In this document: positions 1 through 5,777 of the stretch, one piece after another
Layout: every line of letters begins with the position of its first letter
Numbering within the stretch: position 1 is the first letter of the stretch
Origin: CAZWZG01 sp964638245
GTDB lineage: Bacteria > Pseudomonadota > Alphaproteobacteria > Rhodobacterales > Rhodobacteraceae
Direction of reading: 5' to 3'
Assembly (NCBI GenBank): GCA_964638245.1
Contig: CAZWZG010000016.1
Location: forward strand, 1 to 32,205
Length of the DNA stretch: 32,205 nucleotides
Notes under the pieces: model-generated
Database searches by the model: none
Told to the model about the DNA's origin: nothing
What the model saw: the letters and a program-made list of their open reading frames with translations, nothing else
Translations under genes and position numbers: made by a program

Positions 1-1
1 T

Positions 2-889
2 CGGCTGGAAGAGCTATCCTCGCTTGGTCTTAAGGTCAGCGTCCTTGAAGAGGACGAGATGGAAAAGCTCGGCATGGGCTCGCTTTTGGGGGTCGGGCAG
101 GGTTCGGAAAGCCCCTCCAAGATCGTGGTCATGGAATGGAAGGGGGCCGAAGGCGATCCTTTGGCTCTGATCGGCAAGGGTGTCGTGTTCGATACCGGCG
201 GGATCAGCCTGAAGCCCGCGGGCGGCATGGAAGACATGACCATGGACATGGGCGGGGCCGGTGTTGTGGCGGGTGTCATGAAGACGCTGGCGATGCGCAA
301 AGCCAAGGCGCATGTTGTGGGGCTGGTCGGGCTGGTCGAGAATATGCCGGATGCGCGCGCGCAGCGGCCCGGTGATGTGGTGACCTCGATGAAGGGCGAT
401 ACGATCGAGGTGATCAACACGGACGCCGAAGGCCGCCTCGTTCTGGCCGATGTGATGTGGTACGCCCAAGAGACATTCAAACCCACCGGAATGGTGGATC
501 TGGCCACGCTGACGGGCGCAATCATCATCGGGCTTGGCCATGAGAACGCAGGCGTGTTTTCCAACAATGACGACTTTGCGGACAGTTTCCTTGATGCGGC
601 GGCTGCTGAGAAGGAAGGCGCGTGGCGCATGCCGCTGGGCGCCGGCTATGACAAACAGCTGAAAAGCCGGGTGGCGGACATGAAGAACGTTGGTGGGCGG
701 CCCGGCGGCTCGATCACGGCGGCGCAATTCCTGCAGCGCTTCGTGAAGGACGACACCCCGTGGATCCATCTGGACATTGCCGGGGTGGCCTCGCTGAAGG
801 GCGAGGGGCCGATGAGCCCCAAGGGTGCCACCGGTTGGGGAGTGCTGGCACTCGACCGGATGGTGGCGGACGGCTTCGAAGGGGAATGA
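2..889 (+). CDS. pepA: Leucyl aminopeptidase (M17), C-terminal part, cut by window edge
   Basis: This is a cytosolic M17 metallo-aminopeptidase that releases N-terminal residues from peptides. The frame is open from base 2, so the start codon lies upstream of the window and only the catalytic C-terminal domain is visible. The family signature NTDAEGRL is at about bases 415-438, and the metal/substrate stretch GKGVVFDTGGISLKP is at about 173-217. The Asp/Glu of the signature and the Lys and Asp of the second stretch are the expected two-metal ligands. The C-terminus is intact and ends in TGA at 887-889. holC follows after 10 bases, the pepA-holC order also known from E. coli. The family is multimeric and normally around 480-500 aa, so roughly two fifths is missing to the left. 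Identification is certain from the signature. Confidence 0.96.
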   Translation, partial: RLEELSSLGLKVSVLEEDEMEKLGMGSLLGVGQGSESPSKIVVMEWKGAEGDPLALIGKGVVFDTGGISLKPAGGMEDMTMDMGGAGVVAGVMKTLAMRKAKAHVVGLVGLVENMPDARAQRPGDVVTSMKGDTIEVINTDAEGRLVLADVMWYAQETFKPTGMVDLATLTGAIIIGLGHENAGVFSNNDDFADSFLDAAAAEKEGAWRMPLGAGYDKQLKSRVADMKNVGGRPGGSITAAQFLQRFVKDDTPWIHLDIAGVASLKGEGPMSPKGATGWGVLALDRMVADGFEGE

Positions 890-899
890 GCTGACCGCG

Positions 900-1358
900 A
901 TGGGTGCTGTTTACTTCTATCACCTGACGCGTTCGCCGCTGGAGGCGACCTTGCCGGTGCTTTTGGAAAAGGCATTGGCGGCGGGGTGGCGCGTCGCCGT
1001 GAAGGGGACGGATGGCGCGCGGCTGGACTGGCTTGATGAGCGGCTTTGGCAGGGCGACGGGTTTCTGCCCCATGGTCGCGCCGGGGGACCCCATGATGCG
1101 ATGCAACCGGTGTTGTTGACTGACGGGCCGGCGCCCAACGGTGCAACCTGCGTTATGGCGATCGACGGGGCCGAGATTGCAGCGGACGATGTGGCCGCGC
1201 TTGAGCGGGCCTGTATCCTGTTTGATGGCAATGATCCTGCGGCGGTCGAGGCGGCACGTGACCAGTGGCGGACGCTGACCGGTGCAGGCGTGGCCGCCCA
1301 GTACTGGAGCCAGGAAAGCGGGTCCTGGGCCAAGAAGGCCGAGCATCCTTCAAGCTGA
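900..1358 (+). CDS. holC: DNA polymerase III chi subunit
   Basis: This 152-aa protein belongs to the HolC family. Chi is the clamp-loader accessory subunit that pairs with psi and contacts single-stranded DNA-binding protein at the replication fork. The N-terminus (YFYHLTRSPLEATLPVLLEKAL) and the later LTDGPAPNGA and LFDGNDPAAVEAARDQW stretches are typical of alphaproteobacterial chi. I chose ATG at 900 because the family starts a few residues before YFYHL; an earlier in-frame ATG at 825 would overlap pepA by 65 bases. It sits 10 bases after pepA and is probably co-transcribed with it. A composite double-hairpin element follows the stop. No psi gene is visible nearby. Confidence 0.9.
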   Translation: MGAVYFYHLTRSPLEATLPVLLEKALAAGWRVAVKGTDGARLDWLDERLWQGDGFLPHGRAGGPHDAMQPVLLTDGPAPNGATCVMAIDGAEIAADDVAALERACILFDGNDPAAVEAARDQWRTLTGAGVAAQYWSQESGSWAKKAEHPSS

Positions 1359-1360
1359 GG

Positions 1361-1426
1361 AGGGGGGCTGTCTGCCCCCCGCGCGCGGTGCGCGCTCCCC
1401 CCGAGGATACTTTTGTCCAGATGAAG
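1361..1426 (+). repeat. Composite end-of-gene element, copy 1
   Basis: The order is a G-run/C-run hairpin (1362-1380), a GC hairpin with a 3-nt loop (1381-1395), then TCCCCCC and the core GAGGATACTTTTGTCCAGAT (1403-1422) ending GAAG. The same architecture and core recur at 29188-29244. Both copies lie between convergent genes directly after the plus-strand stop. The G-run of the first hairpin could pair with either of two C-runs. Confidence 0.7.
1362..1380 (+). terminator. GC hairpin after holC
   Basis: Bases 1362-1368 (GGGGGGC) pair with 1374-1380 (GCCCCCC) around a 5-nt loop, three bases after the holC stop. A second hairpin, GCGCGC-GGT-GCGCGC, follows at 1381-1395. There is no immediate T-run; CTTTT comes only at 1410-1414, so intrinsic termination is plausible but not textbook. 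The hairpins are part of a longer repeated element. Confidence 0.6.
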
Positions 1427-1431
1427 GGCCT

Positions 1432-1893
1432 TTAGAGCGCTTTATGATAGATGATCTTGTCGTCTCCTTCGGCCCAGAAGTCCTTGATGCGGGCGTGCTC
1501 GTTATAGCCGTTGGCACGGTAGAAGGCGCGCGCAGGTTCGAGGTCGGGACCGCTGGACGTCTCGATGATCAAAAGGAGCTGGGCGCGGGTGCGCAGGGTA
1601 TCTTCGACGGCGCGAACGAGCGTTTTGCCCGCGCCGCTGCTCTGGGCGTCAGCGTGGACGCCCAGAGCGAGGAGGTTCCAAGTGCGATCTGTGAAGATCT
1701 CGGCACGGGTATAGGCCAACCCGATAACGCGGCCTCCCAGATGGGCGGTGTGCCAGAGGGCGTCGCTTTTCCCATCAAGAGTGGGTTCCAGCATGTCTTC
1801 CAGCATTTCGGCCGGGAACAGATCGATGGTGTCGAGGACGGCCTTGAGGCCCGGGATGTCGGCGCGGGTGGTTTCCTTGATGGTCAGGGTCAT
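1432..1893 (-). CDS. GNAT-family N-acetyltransferase, YjhQ-like candidate antitoxin
   Basis: This 153-aa GNAT-fold protein should transfer an acetyl group from acetyl-CoA to an unknown amine. The acetyl-CoA pyrophosphate-binding motif Q-x-x-G-x-G is seen at residues 84-89 (QSSGAG) after the strand NLLALGV. A conserved Tyr of the ARAFYRANGY segment (about residue 125) is placed like the general acid of the family. Its start lies 9 bases after the stop of the YjhX-like gene, so the two form a bicistron. In E. coli the partner of the YjhX/TopAI toxin is YjhQ, which also belongs to the GNAT family. Function as antitoxin is inferred from this pairing; an ordinary small-molecule acetyltransferase remains possible. 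It converges on holC with the repeat element in between. Confidence 0.85.
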   Translation of the reverse strand: MTLTIKETTRADIPGLKAVLDTIDLFPAEMLEDMLEPTLDGKSDALWHTAHLGGRVIGLAYTRAEIFTDRTWNLLALGVHADAQSSGAGKTLVRAVEDTLRTRAQLLLIIETSSGPDLEPARAFYRANGYNEHARIKDFWAEGDDKIIYHKAL

Positions 1894-1902
1894 TGCGTGG
1901 TC

Positions 1903-2160
1903 CTATCGGTTATCGAGCTGAGCATTGACCGCGCGCAGGCCAAGGTGCGTCACGCGGTAAGGGCGCCCATTCTGAGATTTGATGAAGCGGCGTTTCTTGA
2001 GCCGAATTGTGAGATCGAGCGTGCAATCGGCGAGGGCATAGCCGTCGCGGGTCATGCAACGCACGGAGGTGAGTTTGCCGTTTGTGGCGCGCTCGAAATG
2101 AATCGCACCGCCTTGGGCCAGCACGTGAAGCACGCGCTGTTCGTGTTTTGAGATGTTCAC
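1903..2160 (-). CDS. yjhX: YjhX/TopAI family protein (UPF0386), putative toxin
   Basis: This 85-aa protein has the same length as E. coli YjhX. It matches the UPF0386 family along its whole length: the N-terminal HEQRVLHVLAQGG, the middle RDGYALADCTLDL, the basic RLKKRRFIKSQNGRPYRVT and the C-terminal LGLRAVNAQLDNR. E. coli YjhX (TopAI) is reported as a toxin that inhibits topoisomerase I and is counteracted by YjhQ. The start is GTG at 2160, giving the family N-terminus MNIS; the upstream AAGAGA is a weak ribosome-binding site about 9 bases away. The GNAT gene follows after 9 bases. The family assignment is firm. Toxicity is known only for the E. coli member, and many alphaproteobacterial members are uncharacterised. 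Confidence 0.88.
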   Translation of the reverse strand: MNISKHEQRVLHVLAQGGAIHFERATNGKLTSVRCMTRDGYALADCTLDLTIRLKKRRFIKSQNGRPYRVTHLGLRAVNAQLDNR

Positions 2161-2192
2161 TGCTAGGGTCTCTTGATGTCAGCATGATCGAA

Positions 2193-2218
2193 CGCGCGTC
2201 CGGCATCGCGCGCGGACG
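2193..2218 (-). promoter_or_regulatory. Two mutually exclusive hairpins in the yjhX leader
   Basis: CGCGCG at 2193-2198 can pair with CGCGCG at 2207-2212. Alternatively CGTCCG at 2197-2202 can pair with CGGACG at 2213-2218. The two stems share bases and cannot coexist. They lie between the mini-ORF and yjhX. In GC-rich DNA such pairings occur by chance, and no U-run follows. Confidence 0.25.
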
Positions 2219-2250
2219 GCGTTTAGAGGGTTGACCCGTTTGGGTGGGCC

Positions 2251-2277
2251 TTAGCGGCGGACCACACGCTCTGACAT
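2251..2277 (-). CDS. Possible 8-codon leader peptide upstream of yjhX
   Basis: ATG at 2277 opens an 8-codon ORF reading MSERVVRR, ending in TAA. GGAG lies 5 bases before the ATG, a better ribosome-binding site than that of yjhX itself. The stop is 90 bases before the yjhX GTG. The E. coli topAI operon is controlled by a small leader ORF (toiL) through ribosome stalling, which makes this ORF interesting. Short ORFs arise easily by chance, so this is tentative. Confidence 0.3.
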   Translation of the reverse strand: MSERVVRR

Positions 2278-2354
2278 AAAATCTCCATGGCCCCGATCGT
2301 CGGGGTTGGGGCGAGCGATAGCGACGACAGCGCTTTGGGTCAAGCGATGCGCGC

Positions 2355-2759
2355 TCAGGTGCCTTTGCGGCGCAGGAATTTCAGCCCGGACCAGTCGGCG
2401 TCCACGGCGCACACTTTCACGTCGACCCAGTTGGTTTTGAGCACAACGTCGCGAAGGTCGTCTTCGGTAAGGTCCACAAACAGGCTGGAAGACTTCTTGG
2501 GCCAGGAAATCCAAAGCATGCCGCCTGTGTCGACATACTTGAGGGCTACCAAGCCTTGGGCGTCCAGTACAGCGCGGTTGGCGCAAAACAGATGGACCAT
2601 ATCAGCAGGGCCGGGGGGCGAGACATACGTGATGCCTTCCGCGCCGTTCAGCAGCGCCTCATAATCGTCCGGAGCGTTGAGCGGCATACAGCGATGCCAG
2701 GGTTTAAGGCCGAGTTTCTGGTAGAGCGGTTTGCCGGATTAGCCCGGAGTTTTGGCCAC
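2355..2759 (-). pseudogene. DUF3052 family protein with in-frame stop at codon 7
   Basis: The reading frame encodes a DUF3052-type protein of unknown function. Recognisable segments are VSPPGPADMVHLF, GMLWISWPKKSS, DLTEDDLRDVVL and WVDVKVCAVDADWSGLKF. Starting from GTG at 2759, only 4 bases after the stop of the LuxR-type ORF, the frame reads six codons (MAKTPG), then TAA at 2739-2741, then SGKPLYQKLGLKPW. The family N-terminus as I recall it is GYSGxPL, so TAA stands where a Tyr codon (TAT or TAC) is expected. An internal ATG at 2687 would give only a shortened 110-aa product. Either the gene is broken by a point mutation or there is a base error. Confidence 0.75.
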
Positions 2760-2763
2760 GGGG

Positions 2764-3270
2764 TCACCCAACGCTGAGCAAAAGTCGCACCAGCGCGGTC
2801 TGCGCGTTGACGCCGGTTTTTTCGTAAAGGCGGGTGAGGTGCGTGCGCACGGTGTTGACGCTGATGCCCATGTCCTGGGCGATGCGGGGCAGGGCGTGGC
2901 CCTCTGCGATCAGGCTGGCGGTGCGGAATTGCGCATCGGACAACCCGTAGACCACGCGGGCGCTCGCGAGGCGGCGCGCGATGGCAGCACTTGCATCGAG
3001 CGTGACATAGGTGGCGCCGTCCTTGGCCGTGAGGTGCACGGCAGCGACGCCGCCTTCGTCGGTTTCGCCGAGAATGACCGGATAGCGAAAACCGCCGCCG
3101 GTTTCGCGGGCGAAGCGGTGAAGCTCGAAGAACCCGTGATACTCACCCGCGGCCGCGATGGCGTCTTGCAAGGGCTTGTCCCAATCGGTGCGCCGCGCGC
3201 GCAACCGGCCTGCGGAGACGGTCAGAAACGGGTGTGTCTTCAGCCATGCTCGGCGTCCGCGCTTTGCCAT
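2764..3270 (-). CDS. LuxR-type HTH protein, probably the C-terminal half of a frameshifted gene
   Basis: The 168-aa frame carries a C-terminal LuxR/FixJ-type helix-turn-helix at about residues 109-166, with the recognition region GISVNTVRTHLTRLYEKTG. Before it is a PAS-like ligand-sensing stretch (residues 8-100). The ATG at 3270 lies inside the preceding SnoaL-like ORF, giving a 31-base overlap, with no good ribosome-binding site. Adding one G near 3246 (GAGCATGG to GAGGCATGG) joins the two frames smoothly as ...SADAEAWLKTHPFL.... That would yield one protein of about 324 aa with SnoaL-like, PAS-like and HTH parts. I therefore read it as the rear half of a broken regulator; two coupled proteins are the alternative. 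The DUF3052 gene follows after 4 bases. Confidence 0.75.
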   Translation of the reverse strand: MAKRGRRAWLKTHPFLTVSAGRLRARRTDWDKPLQDAIAAAGEYHGFFELHRFARETGGGFRYPVILGETDEGGVAAVHLTAKDGATYVTLDASAAIARRLASARVVYGLSDAQFRTASLIAEGHALPRIAQDMGISVNTVRTHLTRLYEKTGVNAQTALVRLLLSVG

Positions 3271-3737
3271 GTGACCTGTCCGGCCTGATCGACGCGGAAC
3301 GCGGCCTCGCGGCCCATGCAGTGCACTGCGGAAAGTGAGTATGCGATTTTCCATCCCGTGGCGCTGCGCGCAAGAATACGGGTCTCAAAAACGTCGGCGC
3401 TTTGGCCCGAGGGGTAGGTCGAGCAGCAGTCGAACGTCACCCAAGCGACGTCGCCGCGCAGGGTGACGGTGATGTTGGACAAATCGTAGCTTTCGACGCC
3501 GCAACCAAGGTCGTTTTCCATCACGTGGCGCATGTTGGCCGCGATGGCGTCAAACCCGAGCAATGCGTTCACGCCACTGAATTCGGACGAAAGGACATTC
3601 GTCGTATGCAGCGCCTTTACCCAACACTCTTCCCACGCCGCGAAATCGCTTACCGCGAAAGTGGCGGTTTCTCGGCGGATGACGGCAAGGATGTCGGCCT
3701 CGTCGTCCGTTACTGTGGGATGGGTGTGGAGGGTCAT
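3240..3737 (-). CDS. SnoaL/NTF2-like domain protein, probably the N-terminal half of a frameshifted gene
   Basis: The 165-aa frame has an NTF2/SnoaL-like fold. An N-terminal helix (DDEADILAVIRRETATFAV) is followed by WEECWV, the GFDAIAANMRHV helix and the strands ITVTLRGDVAWVTFDC and RILARSATGWKIAYSLSAV. Such domains bind small ligands or act as scaffolds; I cannot name a ligand. The last residues, DQAGQVTWQSADAEHG, look like the start of a PAS-type segment that continues in the next frame as AWLKTHPFLTVSAGRLRAR, which argues for a 1-nt deletion just before the stop. The ATG at 3737 overlaps the stop of the 57-aa ORF in an ATGA, suggesting translational coupling. Confidence 0.75.
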   Translation of the reverse strand: MTLHTHPTVTDDEADILAVIRRETATFAVSDFAAWEECWVKALHTTNVLSSEFSGVNALLGFDAIAANMRHVMENDLGCGVESYDLSNITVTLRGDVAWVTFDCCSTYPSGQSADVFETRILARSATGWKIAYSLSAVHCMGREAAFRVDQAGQVTWQSADAEHG

Positions 3738-3907
3738 GCCCTTTTATAGCTCAGTCGCGTCGCCCGCGGAATACGTCGGATGCGCGGCAAACGCAGGCTG
3801 AACAGGCGTGCCCAAAGAGGGGCAAGTCCGCTTCCGTGGCGTTCGTAGAATGCGTCTTCGGGCTCACGGTTGGTCTGCGGCGCGGCAAGGAAATGCGTGG
3901 GGTCCAT
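3734..3907 (-). CDS. Hypothetical 57-aa basic protein
   Basis: I do not recognise this protein. ATG at 3907 is preceded by AAGGA with a 6-base spacer (GAAAGGACACCCATG), a good ribosome-binding site. The stop overlaps the start of the SnoaL-like ORF as ATGA. The first 30 residues are polar (MDPTHFLAAPQTNREPEDAF); the rest is strongly basic and partly hydrophobic (APLWARLFSLRLPRIRRIPR). It may be a small partner of the following regulator or a leader-type ORF that couples its translation. The case for coding rests on the ribosome-binding site and the overlap, not on homology. Confidence 0.55.
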   Translation of the reverse strand: MDPTHFLAAPQTNREPEDAFYERHGSGLAPLWARLFSLRLPRIRRIPRATRLSYKRA

Positions 3908-3993
3908 TGGGTGTCCTTTCTCCATCTGGTGAAAGGACACTGGCACGCTTGGTCGGTCCGGTTTGTCATTCGGTCCGGCCACACGGAGCGATT

Positions 3994-4419
3994 TTAGGCT
4001 TCGCTGGCCCGCCACCAAAGCGGCCCCACTGCAACGAGGAGCACGAGGACGTTGAAGCCTGCATTCGACGCTGTGCCCGAGGCGATCGAGCCGGCGCTGT
4101 CGAGCACGAACCAGGCCAGAATGCCGATTAGGACCGATTGGCGAACCGCCTCGGGGGCATGGTCGTAGACCTTGACCGAGAGCATCCAGATCATCACGCC
4201 CCAGCCCAGGAGAAAACCGCCTGTGAGCGCGGAGAGAAACCGCGTGTCGTGCGAGGCATAAGTGGTTGCGCCATCCAGTGGCCACGCCAGAAAGTCGAGC
4301 GTCCAGCGCGCGGGTTCAGCCGTGGCCGCCATCGTTCCGAGAAAAAACACCGGCCCGAAAGAGCCGACGACGATGGCCGTGATCTTGAGCCAGAATTTGT
4401 GGAAAGCGAGGCTGCGCAT
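3994..4419 (-). CDS. Hypothetical 4-TM inner-membrane protein
   Basis: The 141-aa protein has four hydrophobic segments, at about residues 11-31 (ITAIVVGSFGPVFFLGTMAA), 62-82 (LSALTGGFLLGWGVMIWML), 94-112 (VLIGILAWFVLDSAGSIAS) and 119-134 (AGFNVLVLLVAVGPLWW). I do not recognise a named family. The ATG at 4419 is preceded by AAAGGAG at good spacing. The gene is divergent from the XRE/MmyB-like regulator across 107 bases that contain a long inverted repeat. It is therefore a plausible direct target of that regulator, which appears disrupted here, so expression may be deregulated. The 57-aa ORF follows downstream after 86 bases. Confidence 0.75.
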   Translation of the reverse strand: MRSLAFHKFWLKITAIVVGSFGPVFFLGTMAATAEPARWTLDFLAWPLDGATTYASHDTRFLSALTGGFLLGWGVMIWMLSVKVYDHAPEAVRQSVLIGILAWFVLDSAGSIASGTASNAGFNVLVLLVAVGPLWWRASEA

Positions 4420-4473
4420 GCTGTGTCTCCTTTGAACATTCGAGGTCTGCTCGCACGGGATAGGTCATGCGCT

Positions 4474-4494
4474 CAATTACCTTGGAGGTAAGTG
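4474..4494. promoter_or_regulatory. 21-bp inverted repeat between divergent genes, probable operator
   Basis: The sequence CAATTACCT-TGG-AGGTAAGTG is symmetric at 8 of 9 half-site positions around a 3-base centre, with a perfect inner TTACCT/AGGTAA. It lies 54 bases from the start of the 4-TM gene and 32 bases from the XRE regulator start. Position and symmetry suggest an operator for the divergent regulator; binding is inferred. Confidence 0.6.
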
Positions 4495-4526
4495 ACGCGG
4501 CGCAGGCGGAGCGTTAGGGTGCCGGC

Positions 4527-5280
4527 ATGTCATTCCCCGAAACCCTCAAAACATGGCGGCAGGCGCGGCGGTTTTCGCAGCTTGACCTTGCGCTGGAGGC
4601 GGACGTGTCCGCGCGTCATGTGTCGTTTCTTGCAAACGGGGCGGGCGCGCCCGTCAGCGGATATGGTCGCGCGGCTCGGGGCGGCGTTGAACCTGCCCCT
4701 TGATGCGCGAAACCAGATGTTGGTCGCGGCAGGCTTTGCGGCGCGCTATCCGGCGCGAGATTGGAGCGATGACACCATGGCGCCGGTCCGACAGGCGGTT
4801 GCACATACGCTGGCCTCGCATATGCCCCATCCGGCGCTGGCAGTGGATCGGCTTTGGACCATTGTTGATCTCAACCCGGCGGCCGCGACCCTGTTTGGGG
4901 CGGTTGGACTGGGCGTGGGCGGGAGCATTCTGGAGGCGATGTGCGGTCCGGTGCTGCCCGAGGTCGTCGAAAACTGGCCCGAGGTGGCACGCCATGCGGC
5001 CGAACGCTTGCGCCTAGAAAGCGCGGCTCTTGGTGGGGACGAGGCGCTGGATCGCGCGGCGTCTTATCTAGGAGTGGTGTCGGGAGGAGGGGCGCAGACG
5101 CCCTTGGGTCCCGTGATTCCGACGATCCTGCGCGTGGGCGAGACGCGCTTGTCGCTGTTTGCGACGATTGCGCAATTCGGGACGGCGCAGGACTTGGCGC
5201 TCGCAGATCTCAAGATCGAACTATACTTTCCTGCCGATGAGGAAACAGAAACGATGCTGATAGGCCAGACAAGCAGTTAA
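4527..5280 (+). pseudogene. XRE-family regulator with MmyB-like ligand domain, frameshifted
   Basis: The gene should encode a DNA-binding regulator with an N-terminal Cro/C1-type HTH followed by an MmyB-like sensory domain. From ATG 4527 the frame reads MSFPETLKTWRQARRFSQ and continues through LALEADVSARHVSFL, typical XRE helices, but then goes out of frame and stops at TGA 4701-4703. The correct continuation, TGRARPSADMVARLG and the full C-terminal domain (NPAAATLF, VARHAAERLRLE, FATIAQFGTAQDLALADLKIELYFPAD), lies in the +1 shifted frame to TAA 5280. Removing C4633 restores FLETGRARPS, the exact family consensus. Without the extra base the protein would be about 250 aa. It is divergent from the 4-TM gene, with a candidate operator between. 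This is a real frameshift or a sequence error. Confidence 0.8.
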
Positions 5281-5316
5281 AATCAAACGGTTTTAGGCGC
5301 AATCACGCAATCAAGA

Positions 5317-5706
5317 CTAAACGGCTTTGGCCGCGACGGCAGTAGCTTCGATGGACAACAGCAACCCCATGGGAAGGTCGACGATCGGTGTCGAGCGCGC
5401 TGGTGGTGCGACGGGAAAGTACTCGCCGAACAGGTCGTTCAATGCGGCACGTTGATCGCCGTCGCCAAGCCATGTGACGACCTTGACGACATCACCCATC
5501 GTGGCACCTGAACAATGAAGGCATTGCTTGAGGTTTTCGAACGCCTGCCGGGCTTGTGTGTCAAAGTCTTCGCCAGCTTTCTGTCCGGTTGAAGGATCGA
5601 TGCCTGCCTGACCTGAGATGAACAGCCAGTTTCCTGCGCCCACAACGGTCGAGTAGGCGCCATAGGGCGCGGGCATATCTGGATGTGTGACGACGTGTTT
5701 TTGCAT
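5317..5706 (-). CDS. RidA family enamine/imine deaminase
   Basis: This 129-aa protein is of the YjgF/YER057c/UK114 (RidA) family, cytosolic trimers that hydrolyse reactive enamine/imine intermediates released by PLP enzymes. The hallmark Arg is in PARSTPIVDLP (R104) and the conserved Glu is in LLSIEATAVA (E120), as in deaminase-competent members. SGQAGIDPSTG and FENLKQCLHCSGATMGDVVKV are further family segments. It is convergent with the XRE gene across 36 bases and is probably transcribed alone. RidA has several subgroups with different substrates, and I cannot tell which applies here. Confidence 0.92.
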   Translation of the reverse strand: MQKHVVTHPDMPAPYGAYSTVVGAGNWLFISGQAGIDPSTGQKAGEDFDTQARQAFENLKQCLHCSGATMGDVVKVVTWLGDGDQRAALNDLFGEYFPVAPPARSTPIVDLPMGLLLSIEATAVAAKAV

Positions 5707-5777
5707 GTTCGCTCCTGTCGCTGGATGCTATTGGAACAGACTAGGCCAGCGGGCTGCCGCGATCAAACCCGCGCGAT

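Noticed and set aside
1282..2151. Open frame of 289 codons on the plus strand
   Set aside because: It is antisense to the GNAT and YjhX-like genes and overlaps the end of holC. It shows no domain pattern.
2291..2305. CCCCGA-TCG-TCGGGG palindrome downstream of the DUF3052 gene as a terminator
   Set aside because: The stem is only 6 bp with a 3-nt loop, and no T-run follows on either strand.
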